Below, one piece after another: positions 26,624 to 33,880 of a stretch of DNA of 64,000 bases. Origin of the DNA: Chitinophaga pinensis (GTDB lineage: Bacteria > Pseudomonadota > Gammaproteobacteria > Burkholderiales > Burkholderiaceae_C). The notes under the pieces are model-generated. The model was not told where the DNA came from and ran no database searches. It saw only the letters and a program-made list of their open reading frames with translations. Made by a program: the position numbers and the translations under genes. How positions within the stretch are numbered: the first letter of the stretch is position 1; every line of letters begins with the position of its first letter. Location: NCBI GenBank assembly GCA_943326015.2, contig CALPRQ020000013.1:21493-85492 (forward strand), read 5' to 3'.

Positions 26624-26800
26624 GACGCTGCCTGAACCGTGGAGCATGTGCACAAGAGGCCCTGGTTCATTTGATTGAAATGATGACGGGGCTGCCATCC
26701 GCCGTTCGGGGCCTTGCACCGGCGCATGCCGCGCTTGACGTCGCCTTGCGCTTGTTCGAGGATGGCGCAGGCGTCGGGGCAGATCCCCGGGGAGCGCGAC

Positions 26801-27052
26801 ATGGACGACATCGTCATCACCAAGAGCGGCATCAATTTCACGCTGCATCACCAGGGTTACGCCGGCGACGAGTCGGTGGTGGGCGAGCTCTACCAGCTCG
26901 TGGCCGAGTATGACGGCCCACCCGAGGACCTCGACTGGCCGGACGATGACGAGGTTTCCTCAGCCGCGGGCATGACGCTGAGCACACTTCAGCCGGCTGG
27001 TGGCGATGATCTGGAAGCCGTGCTGGTGGTCGAGGCCGGCCCCGAACGCTGA
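26801..27052 (+). CDS. Small acidic protein of unknown function
   Basis: An 83-residue, strongly acidic protein starting MDDIVITKSGINFTLHH. GGAG (26791-26794) lies six bases before the ATG at 26801; an earlier ATG at 26714 gives a basic, Cys-rich extension that looks non-coding. The segment YDGPPEDLDWPDDDE is very acidic. No signal peptide, membrane segment or known family is seen. It is convergent with the ferredoxin remnant. Confidence 0.5.
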   Translation: MDDIVITKSGINFTLHHQGYAGDESVVGELYQLVAEYDGPPEDLDWPDDDEVSSAAGMTLSTLQPAGGDDLEAVLVVEAGPER

Positions 27053-27061
27053 GGCCGGAGG

Positions 27062-27283
27062 TTACGAGCCGGCTGGCGGCTGCATGGTGATGACGCCAAA
27101 TGGGCAGCGGATCGCGCAGTAGGCGCAACCGGTGCAGCGGTCGGCGTCGTGCAGTGCCGAATGCTTCTTCTAGCCCTCGCGTTCGAGCGAGAGCAGGTCG
27201 AGCGGGCAGGCCGCCACGCACCAGCCGCAGCCGGTGCAGCGTTTCAGGTCGATGGCGGGCAGCAGGGCGCCGCGCATCGTCAT
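27062..27283 (-). pseudogene. 2[4Fe-4S] ferredoxin interrupted by an amber codon
   Basis: The ATG at 27283 overlaps the azlD stop (ATGA). The frame encodes a first cluster motif CTGCGWCVAACP, then meets TAG at 27172-27170, and continues in the same frame through KKHSALHDADR and a second motif CTGCAYCAIRCPF to TAA at 27064-27062. Related ferredoxins often have Trp-Lys-Lys at this position, so a single TGG to TAG change explains the break. The first part alone would be 37 residues and carry one cluster. It could be a true nonsense mutation, a sequencing error or read-through. Confidence 0.75.
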
Positions 27284-27609
27284 GTCAGGCCCAGGTTGCG
27301 CAGCAGCACGTAGAGCCCGGTGCCGGCCACGATGCTCAGCAGCGGGTTGCGGCTGCGCCATTGCAGCAGCGCCGCCAGTCCGGCGCTGAGCAGCTCGGGC
27401 CAGGGGCCGCCTGCATGTTCGCGCGCCGAGCCGACGATGGCGTGCAGCAGCAGCAAGGTCATGATCGCCAGCGGCAGGAACTGGCCGAGCCGGCGCACCA
27501 CATCGTGGCGCTGCAGCCAGCGCGAGGCGACGAAGGGCAGGGCGCGCAGCGCGAAGGTGATCAGCGCCATCGCGGCGATGACGCCGATGGCGTAGCCGGT
27601 TTCAATCAT
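27280..27609 (-). CDS. azlD: Branched-chain amino acid exporter small subunit, AzlD family
   Basis: A 109-residue membrane protein with four hydrophobic segments and the family signature ITFALRALPF. AzlD partners AzlC in export of branched-chain amino acids and analogues, as in AzlCD of Bacillus and YgaZH of E. coli. Its start overlaps the azlC end by eight bases and its stop overlaps the ferredoxin start, indicating one transcript. Confidence 0.85.
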   Translation of the reverse strand: MIETGYAIGVIAAMALITFALRALPFVASRWLQRHDVVRRLGQFLPLAIMTLLLLHAIVGSAREHAGGPWPELLSAGLAALLQWRSRNPLLSIVAGTGLYVLLRNLGLT

Positions 27610-28297
27610 GATGGGTCTCCGCGAACCAGAAGCCGGCGACCAGGCTCAATGCGATCGCAATCGCGAGCGCGTGCTGCGGCGCGACGCTCCAGGCCAGGGC
27701 GTAGGACGCCAGCGCGACCCAGACCGGCGTGGCCTGGCGCCGGCTGCGCCACTGTTCGACGGTCAGCACCGCGAACAGCGCGGCCAGCACGAAATCCAGC
27801 CCCGCCAGCTCGATCCGCGCCTGGCTGCCGATCAGCGCGCCGAGCGCGCTGCCGAGAATCCACCAGCCGTGGTTGAGCAGGGCCAGCCGCGCCATCTGGC
27901 GTGCCGGGGTGCCCGCGGGCAGCGTGGTCAGGATCGAATAGGTCTCGTCGGTCAGCGCGAAGGCCATGTAGGCGCGCAGCAGGCGGCCGGGCGGCAGTCG
28001 TTCGAGCAGCGACAGGCCGTAGAAGATGTGGCGCAGGTTGACCACCAGCGTGGCCAGCGCGATCGCGGCCAGCGGCATGCCGGCGGCCAGCATCGGGACC
28101 ATCATGTACTGGGCGGCGCCGGCGTAGACCAGCAGGCTCGACAGCAGGGCGAGCGACCAGTGGCCGCCGGCCTGCACGAACAGGAAGCCGAACACGGTGC
28201 CGAGTGGAATGTAACCCATCGCGACCGGGGCGGTCAGTGTGAGCAGGGAGCTGGGGGCCGCAGCCGGTGCGGGCGGCAGGTGAGACGAATCGGGCAT
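27602..28297 (-). CDS. azlC: Branched-chain amino acid exporter large subunit, AzlC family
   Basis: A 231-residue inner-membrane protein with about five to seven hydrophobic segments. Family features are the opening APVAMGYIPLGTVFGFL, the NLRHIFYGLSL motif and FALTDETYSIL. With AzlD it forms an amino acid efflux unit. It is the first gene of a three-gene minus-strand run and is divergent from the CorA-like transporter across about 200 bases in which no other feature was recognised. Confidence 0.87.
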   Translation of the reverse strand: MPDSSHLPPAPAAAPSSLLTLTAPVAMGYIPLGTVFGFLFVQAGGHWSLALLSSLLVYAGAAQYMMVPMLAAGMPLAAIALATLVVNLRHIFYGLSLLERLPPGRLLRAYMAFALTDETYSILTTLPAGTPARQMARLALLNHGWWILGSALGALIGSQARIELAGLDFVLAALFAVLTVEQWRSRRQATPVWVALASYALAWSVAPQHALAIAIALSLVAGFWFAETHHD

Positions 28298-28496
28298 GCC
28301 AAGAACAAGGGTCTGAATCCATCGGATTGTGACCCATGCCGTGGTGGACGCCCTGTCGCAGTCTCGTCATGGAACTCTGGCAATCTGGTTCACCTGCGTC
28401 GTGGCTGCATGAGTCGATAATCGAAGCCTGGGCTCGATCGGGCCTTGTGTCATTTTGCGCCGCCTCATCCATGCGGCTCCTCACGCGCCACGAGCC

Positions 28497-29807
28497 ATGT
28501 CAATAGAAAAGTTCAAGGAAATGCTGGAAAAACAGCGGCTGGTCGATCAGGTCGTCCGCAGCCAGAAGATGTCGCGCCACGAGGTTGCCGAAGTGCTGGT
28601 GCACAAGCAGCACGAGGCCGAGATATCCAATGCGATCAAGGGCCAGACCGCCGTCGAGCTCGGCGAGGTGCTGGACGGCCTGGCGCTCGAGCAGGCGCGC
28701 GAGCTCTGGCAGCGCATTCCCGAGGCGCGCATCAACGACATCCTGTGGGAGCTGTCGGATGAGCGCCGCCATGAGCTCGCTGGCGGGCGCGAGCCCGACA
28801 TCGAGGGCAGCAAGGTCAGCATCTTCGAGCTGGTCGACGGCAAGCTGCGCCAGATGCCGTTTGCGGGCAAGCGCGACCTGGAGGGCGTGCGTCCGGTCTG
28901 GGTCGACCTGATCCATGCCAGCAAGGCGCAGCGGGCCTATATCGGCGCCCATTTCGGCGTCGAGCTGCCCGATCCGCTCGACGTGACCGACCTCGAGGTC
29001 AGCGCGCGCTTCCACATCGAGGAGAACGATGCCATCCACCTGCACTCGAACTTCCTGCTCGACCGCGCAGGCGACTCGCGCAGCGTGCCGGTGGCCTTCG
29101 TGCTGCATCGGGGCATCTTGTTCTCGCTGCGCGAGGAGGATCTGCCGGTGTTCCGGCTGCAGCGCCGCCTGGCCAGGACCCAGCCGGGCTACGTGACCGA
29201 CGCGGTCGACGTGCTGCTCGACCTCTACGGCGCCGACGTCGAGTGCTCGGCCGACTCGCTCGAGAACAGTTACGCGATCCTGGCCAAGGTCGGCAAGCTG
29301 GTGCTCAACGAGTCGGTCAGTGACGAGCAGGCCGCCGCCATCCTGTCCGACATCGCCGAGGAGGAGGATCAGAACGGCCGCATCCGCTCCAACATCCTCG
29401 ACACCCAGCGCGCGCTCAACTTCCTGATGCGCGGCCGTCTGCTGACCGTGCCGCAGATGGAGGATGCCAAGCAGATCCTGCGCAACATCGACTCGCTCAA
29501 CAGCCACACCGCCTTCCTGTTCGACAAGATCAACTTCCTGATGGATGCCACCATCGGTTTCATCAACATCAACCAGAACAAGCGCGTCAATCAGCTGACC
29601 ATCCTGAGCGTGGTCTTCATGCCGATCAACGTGCTGGCCGGCATCGGCGGCATGTCGGAGTTCTCGATGATGACCCAGGGACTGCCCTGGCCGGTGGCCT
29701 ATGGCGGCTTCATCGTCGGTTCGGCGCTGGTCGGCCTGACAACCTATGTCGCGCTCAAGCATTTCGAGCGGCGGCGCATGCGCAACTCCAAGGCGGCCCG
29801 CTTCTGA
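28497..29807 (+). CDS. CorA-family transporter with an MgtE-N-like N-terminal domain
   Basis: A 436-residue protein. About residues 30-100 (VELGEVLDGLALEQARELW...) repeat the helical pattern of the MgtE N-terminal domain, a magnesium-sensing superhelix. The rest resembles CorA: a cytoplasmic funnel, a long stalk helix, and two C-terminal membrane helices. At the pore mouth, where CorA has Gly-Met-Asn, this protein has G385-M386-S387 (AGIGGMSEF). A divalent metal transport role is likely, but the changed motif leaves the ion uncertain. The ATG at 28497 is chosen because residues before it look non-coding. Confidence 0.75.
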   Translation: MSIEKFKEMLEKQRLVDQVVRSQKMSRHEVAEVLVHKQHEAEISNAIKGQTAVELGEVLDGLALEQARELWQRIPEARINDILWELSDERRHELAGGREPDIEGSKVSIFELVDGKLRQMPFAGKRDLEGVRPVWVDLIHASKAQRAYIGAHFGVELPDPLDVTDLEVSARFHIEENDAIHLHSNFLLDRAGDSRSVPVAFVLHRGILFSLREEDLPVFRLQRRLARTQPGYVTDAVDVLLDLYGADVECSADSLENSYAILAKVGKLVLNESVSDEQAAAILSDIAEEEDQNGRIRSNILDTQRALNFLMRGRLLTVPQMEDAKQILRNIDSLNSHTAFLFDKINFLMDATIGFININQNKRVNQLTILSVVFMPINVLAGIGGMSEFSMMTQGLPWPVAYGGFIVGSALVGLTTYVALKHFERRRMRNSKAARF

Positions 29808-29845
29808 GGCGGTCGGGCGGGCCGGCTATCGCCCCAGGACGAAGC

Positions 29846-30781
29846 TCAGGGCGCGATCAGCTCGAAGGCGAAGCTGGCGCCGTCTACCTTCACGCGCACC
29901 GCGCGCACGTCCTGCGCACCCGGCACCTCCAGCCGCGTCACGTTGGCCAAGGGCTTCTTGTCGAGCGTGAAGGGCTGGTCGATCACAAGGCGGTGGCTGT
30001 CGCCGTGGATCACCAGCACCGGCTTGCCCCATTGGTGCGCTAGCGGCAGCAGGGTCTGGCCCACGCTGCGGCGAAAGCCCGAATGGCCAGGGAACTCCTC
30101 GTTCGCCGTCCGGGGCTCGAACATGTCGGCCTGGAAGGCCAGCACCAGCGCCTTGGCCTGGCGCTGCTCGGCCTGCTCGAAAGCGGCCTGGATCCAGGCC
30201 ACGTTGGCCGCGTCGCGCTCGAAGAACTCGGCGGTTGCCTTGGGGTCGCGGCTTTCGAGGTTGTTGTTGCTGCCGACCAGATGCACGGTGGCAAACAGAA
30301 CATCCTGCTGCTGCCAGCGCTGGTTCTCGACGTAGCGGCCATGCTCGGGCATCAGGCGGGCCTGGCTTTCGAGCTTGATGGGTTTCTGCCCGAGCGATTG
30401 CTCGCCGTCAAAGAAGCGCTGGCGCAGCGCACCCAGGCGCTCAAGCGGGTCGTAGCCACCGTTGTTGGCGCGGTGGCAGTCGGTCCACTCGTTGTCGCCC
30501 GGGGTGTAGACGACGGCGCCGGTGTAGCGGCTGAAATGTTCGAGCTGGGCCGAGAATTCCTCGTCGCTGCAGCGCGTCGAGCCCGACTTGAAGTCGCCGA
30601 CATGTATCGAGAAAGCCGGCTCGATCCGGTTGATGCGCTCGATCAGCGCCCGGTAGGAGCCGTAGGACTTGTCCGGTGGGCCGTAGGGCAGGTCGCCCAG
30701 CGCGACGAAGGAGAAGCCCTGCGCCTGAGCGGCGAATGTCAGGGCGAGCGCGAGGGGCAGGCAGAAGGATCGTAGTTTCAT
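29846..30781 (-). CDS. Secreted metallophosphoesterase-like protein
   Basis: A 311-residue protein with a signal peptide ending near AAQAQG. Metal-binding motifs of the calcineurin-like fold are present in order: ALGDLPYG (D30), HVGDFKSG (D63), GDNEWTDC (D96, N97) and HGDSHRL near residue 260. It should act in the periplasm or outside the cell on a phosphoester. No Pho box is seen upstream and the substrate is not known. It is convergent with the CorA-like gene. Confidence 0.72.
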   Translation of the reverse strand: MKLRSFCLPLALALTFAAQAQGFSFVALGDLPYGPPDKSYGSYRALIERINRIEPAFSIHVGDFKSGSTRCSDEEFSAQLEHFSRYTGAVVYTPGDNEWTDCHRANNGGYDPLERLGALRQRFFDGEQSLGQKPIKLESQARLMPEHGRYVENQRWQQQDVLFATVHLVGSNNNLESRDPKATAEFFERDAANVAWIQAAFEQAEQRQAKALVLAFQADMFEPRTANEEFPGHSGFRRSVGQTLLPLAHQWGKPVLVIHGDSHRLVIDQPFTLDKKPLANVTRLEVPGAQDVRAVRVKVDGASFAFELIAP

Positions 30782-30859
30782 GATTGGATCATAGGATCTG
30801 TTGTCCGCTGCGTGGTCGCTGCCCTATGATGGTCTGTCACGCAAGCAAAGGAGCATCGC

Positions 30860-31366
30860 ATGTACATTCGCAAATCTTTCCAGTACGCCGCCGTCGCCAC
30901 CCTGTCCGCCTTGAGCCTGTCGGCTTTCGCAGCTCCTCAGCAGGACGGCTGCGAGCCAGGCGCCATGCCGGGCATGGAAGCCCATCAGCCGATGGCCGGC
31001 ATGGGCGGACAGCACGGCTTCGCCATGGGGCTGCACAGCCTCAACCTCAGCGACGAGCAGCACGACAAGGTCTTCGAGCTGATGCAGTCGCAGATGCGCC
31101 AGCAGCACGAGGCGATGCGCGCCGGCCGCAAGGCGCAGGAGGAGCTGAGCAAGCTCGCGCGCGAGCCTGGCTTTGATGCCGCCAAGGCCAAGCCGCTGGC
31201 CGACCAGCTCGGCCAGATCCAGGCCCAGCAACTGCTGCGCCAGGCCCAGGCCGAGTCCCAGCTGCGCGCCCTGCTCACGCCTGAGCAGCGCAAGGCGCTC
31301 GACGAACGCGCCGGGCAGCGCGAGCATGGCCCGCGCATGATGCCGGGCGGGCGCCACCACGACTGA
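30860..31366 (+). CDS. Periplasmic Spy/CpxP-like protein
   Basis: A 168-residue protein with a signal peptide (cleavage near AFA-AP), then a Met/Gly/His-rich linker, and helices carrying LTxxQ-type motifs: LSDEQHDKVF and LTPEQRKAL. These are characteristic of the Spy/CpxP family of periplasmic chaperones and stress sensors. The Met/His-rich ends (GMEAHQPMAGMGGQHG; GPRMMPGGRHHD) could bind copper or nickel as in CnrX relatives. GGAG precedes the ATG. No two-component system is adjacent. Confidence 0.75.
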   Translation: MYIRKSFQYAAVATLSALSLSAFAAPQQDGCEPGAMPGMEAHQPMAGMGGQHGFAMGLHSLNLSDEQHDKVFELMQSQMRQQHEAMRAGRKAQEELSKLAREPGFDAAKAKPLADQLGQIQAQQLLRQAQAESQLRALLTPEQRKALDERAGQREHGPRMMPGGRHHD

Positions 31367-31409
31367 GTCCGCTTCGGTCCCCGAGGCGCCCCAACTCAAA
31401 GGCTGAGCC

Positions 31410-32312
31410 TCAGCGCTTGAGTTGGCGTGCCAGGAAGTCCAGCGTGCGCGACCAGGCCAGCTTTGCGGCTGCGTCGTCGTAGCGCGGCGTGGTGTCGTTG
31501 TGAAAGCCGTGCTGGGTGCCTGGGTAGCGGTACGCCTCGAAACGCGCGCCGGCGGCTTTCAGCGCGGCCTCGTAGGCCGGCCAGGCCGCGTTGATGCGCT
31601 CGTCCACATCGGCAAAGTGAATCTGCAGCGGTGCGCGCACCCGCGCCGCGTCCTCTGCTGCTGGATGGTTGCCGTAGAAAGGCACCGCCGCCGAAAGCTG
31701 CGGCAGCTGTGCCGCCAGCCAGTGCGCAATGCCGCCACCCCAACAGAAACCCACCACGCCGAGCCGACCGTTCGAGTCGGGATGGCGCTGCAGCGCGTGG
31801 GCCGCAGCCAGCATGTCCTGCCGGGTCTTGTGCTGGTCGAGCTGGGCGAACAGGGCGCGCGCCTTGTCCTCGTCGCCGGGATAGCCGCCCAGCGGCGTGA
31901 GCGCGTCGGGTGCCAGCGCGAGATAGCCTTGCAGCGCCAGCCGCCGCGTCACGTCCTCGATATACGGGTTGAGTCCGCGGTTCTCGTGCACCACCAGCAC
32001 CGCCGGCAGCGGTCCGCTGGCCTTGGCCGGCCGGCACAGATAGCCCGACAGGCGGCCGTGGCCCTCGGGCGAGTCGATGTTCACGGTTTCGCTGCGCAGT
32101 CCGGGATCGTTGGGTGCGATCTGCTGCGCGCGCGCGAAATCGGGGCTGAGCGCGGCGAGCAGTCCGGCCGCGCTCAGGCCGCCGACCGCGAAGCGCCGCG
32201 CGCGCTCCAGAAAGCCACGGCGGTCGATGTCGCCATGCACATAGGCATCGAACAGGATCAGCAGTTCCTGGTCGAAGTCGGCGGCGCTCAGGCGAGAGTC
32301 TGGCTGGTGCAT
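31410..32312 (-). CDS. Dienelactone hydrolase family protein with Tat-type leader
   Basis: A 300-residue alpha/beta hydrolase of the carboxymethylenebutenolidase family. The nucleophile elbow GFCWGGG gives Cys190, with a later Asp (FADVDERI) and His (TQHGFH) completing the triad. The N-terminus carries DRRGFLERARRFAVGG followed by a hydrophobic stretch and a possible AxA site (ARA-QQ), a twin-arginine export pattern, but it starts about 30 residues in, so export is uncertain. The natural substrate is unknown. Confidence 0.8.
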   Translation of the reverse strand: MHQPDSRLSAADFDQELLILFDAYVHGDIDRRGFLERARRFAVGGLSAAGLLAALSPDFARAQQIAPNDPGLRSETVNIDSPEGHGRLSGYLCRPAKASGPLPAVLVVHENRGLNPYIEDVTRRLALQGYLALAPDALTPLGGYPGDEDKARALFAQLDQHKTRQDMLAAAHALQRHPDSNGRLGVVGFCWGGGIAHWLAAQLPQLSAAVPFYGNHPAAEDAARVRAPLQIHFADVDERINAAWPAYEAALKAAGARFEAYRYPGTQHGFHNDTTPRYDDAAAKLAWSRTLDFLARQLKR

Positions 32313-32458
32313 GTGAGCTCCTGGCGGGATGATGGGTCTGCCAGCATGCCCGCTCGGGCGCTACTTGTCACTGCTGGGGAAATCACTGCCCAGCCTGGTG
32401 GCGAGTGTGACCGGCTTAAGATGCTTGCCGTTGAGTACCATCACGCAGGAGACACGCC

Positions 32459-32671
32459 ATGCCGGAAACCACCTTCGACATTCCCGCGCTGCAGACGCAG
32501 GATGACGCCGACGCCGTGATGTTCGAGCTGCAGGACCTGCCCTGTGTGGTACAGGCCGATGTCGATCTGGAGCAGCGCCAGGCCTGGGTCAGTCACAGCA
32601 ACATGATCGAGCCGCAGGACATTGCGGCGGCGCTGGAGGAAGCCGGCTATCCCTGCGCCGGCTGGCGCTGA
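32459..32671 (+). CDS. HMA-like small protein lacking the CxxC metal site
   Basis: A 70-residue protein with the beta-alpha-beta-beta-alpha-beta pattern of heavy-metal-associated domains: the strand TTFDIP, a helix DADAVMFELQDL, the strand CVVQADVDLEQRQAWV, a helix PQDIAAALEEAGY and a short end. The usual CxxC metal-binding loop is replaced by DDAD, so copper binding of the normal kind is not expected. AGGAG lies ten bases before the ATG. It is convergent with the DHH gene. Confidence 0.6.
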   Translation: MPETTFDIPALQTQDDADAVMFELQDLPCVVQADVDLEQRQAWVSHSNMIEPQDIAAALEEAGYPCAGWR

Positions 32672-32672
32672 A

Positions 32673-33542
32673 TCAGGTCGCTTTCAGCGTACCCGCCAGG
32701 AAGTCGGCAAACTGGCTCATCGGCAGCCTGAAGGCGCTGGCCTGCGGGTGGCCGCCGCCGCCGAACTGCACCGCGATCTGCGAGACATCGAAGCTGCGCA
32801 GCGAGCGCAGGCTGACCTTGACGAACTGCGCGCTGTCGATCTTGAACACCACCGCAAAAGTGCCGGTGCGCAGGGCCAGGATGTTGCCGAGGTCGCTGGT
32901 GAACTCGCTCACCGCGTTGACCGCCAGCGTCTGGTGGCCGAGCAGCGTGAGCTCGAACGCGCCCTTGGCGGCGCTGGCGACCAGGCCCTCGAACTGGCGG
33001 CGCAGGGCGCGTCCCTGTTCCAGCAGTGCCGTCCGCACTACCGGGTCCTCGGCCTGCAGCCGCAGCGCGTGCCAGGCCTGGAAGTCGAACCCCAGCGTGT
33101 CGAGCACCGACAGCAACTCGCGGCTGTCCTCGAACTTCCAGTTCCAGAGGTCGCGGTCCTCGATGCGGGCGATCAGGTAGGGAATGGGCTGACCGGGGTG
33201 GAAATGCTCCCAGGCCAGTCGGGCACCCGACTTCTGCAGGTCGAACAGCAACGAGAACTTCGGGCCGCAGCTCAGGCAGCTCAGCTGGTCCTGTGCCGTC
33301 TTGTGGTGGTCCAGCAGCGTGATGGATTCGGCCTGCCCGCGCATTTGCTCCAGCACCTCGGGCGCGAAGGAGAAGTCGAGGATATGGACCTGGCGGCCGC
33401 TGACATCAGGCGCCGGATCGCCGTGCTTGCAGGGTAGGTAGTCAGCCTGGTCGCCGAGCGCGAGCCAGGCGGAGTAGGCGGCGCCGAAGCCGTCCGGGCA
33501 GTCGGCGTGGTAGAGGACGAGGTGAGGGCGGGAGGGGGTCAT
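32673..33542 (-). CDS. DHH-family phosphoesterase (DHH-DHHA1)
   Basis: A 289-residue protein of the DHH superfamily, which includes RecJ and nano-RNases. Motifs are HADCPDGFGAAYSAW near the start, HILDFSF, the DHH signature in LLDHHKT (about 97-101), and the C-terminal DHHA1 motif GGGGHPQASAF. It probably hydrolyses a small nucleotide or short oligonucleotide with Mn2+. The length is shorter than RecJ. It lies alone on the minus strand beside the 4.5S RNA gene. Confidence 0.8.
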   Translation of the reverse strand: MTPSRPHLVLYHADCPDGFGAAYSAWLALGDQADYLPCKHGDPAPDVSGRQVHILDFSFAPEVLEQMRGQAESITLLDHHKTAQDQLSCLSCGPKFSLLFDLQKSGARLAWEHFHPGQPIPYLIARIEDRDLWNWKFEDSRELLSVLDTLGFDFQAWHALRLQAEDPVVRTALLEQGRALRRQFEGLVASAAKGAFELTLLGHQTLAVNAVSEFTSDLGNILALRTGTFAVVFKIDSAQFVKVSLRSLRSFDVSQIAVQFGGGGHPQASAFRLPMSQFADFLAGTLKAT

Positions 33543-33680
33543 GTCGGGAAGATGGGCTGGGCTGGGCTAGTGACGCCAGTGCTCGTTCCCGTCGGGCCAG
33601 ATGGCGCGATCATGACCGGAAGCGAACGGACATCATGGGCATCAGTGCGATGTAGTCCGTTGGCTGAAATGAGGTTGACG

Positions 33681-33776
33681 AGCCTTGACCCCGGCACTGG
33701 CTCCGCAGTTAGGGCTGCTTGGTTCCCCACCTGACCCGGTTGGCCGCTTCCCCATGCGGGAAGGCCCGTCGAGGCT
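33681..33776 (-). ncRNA. ffs: 4.5S signal recognition particle RNA
   Basis: The minus strand carries the conserved apical core GGTCAGGT...GGAA...AAGCAGCC (33739-33714), the site bound by Ffh. Ends pair: AGCCTCGAC at the 5' end with GTCAAGGCT at the 3' end, giving a single long hairpin of about 96 bases. TACAAT (33783-33778) is a good -10, although it places the transcription start a few bases inside the drawn 5' end, so exact ends are approximate. It is divergent from dnaX. The remaining bases 33543-33680 hold nothing recognised. Confidence 0.88.
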
Positions 33777-33880
33777 GATTGTAACCGCTCGCGGCCCGCT
33801 GCGTCGGATGTCCGCGCTGAATTCGTGCTGGGCGTCTGCGTGCGGGCCAGCGGACTGTCCCAGACCTTAGAATCGCCGCC

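Larger units (their letters stand above)
26202..26800. other. About 600-base intergenic region between trxA and a small plus-strand gene
   Basis: No convincing gene is seen here. The part next to trxA (26202-26280) probably holds its promoter. The stretch 26400-26625 is much more A/T-rich than its surroundings and holds two DnaA-box-like sites and a GGGATA/TATCCC inverted repeat. The part after 26630 is GC-rich and may be the leader of the gene at 26801. Small open frames on both strands here lack ribosome binding sites. Confidence 0.6.

Noticed and set aside
26714..26800. N-terminal extension of the small acidic protein from an ATG at 26714
   Set aside because: The added residues are Arg/Cys-rich and unlike the rest, while GGAG sits at the right distance before the ATG at 26801.
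31500..32312. Dienelactone hydrolase as part of an aromatic degradation cluster
   Set aside because: No chlorocatechol or muconate pathway genes are nearby, and the family is broad.
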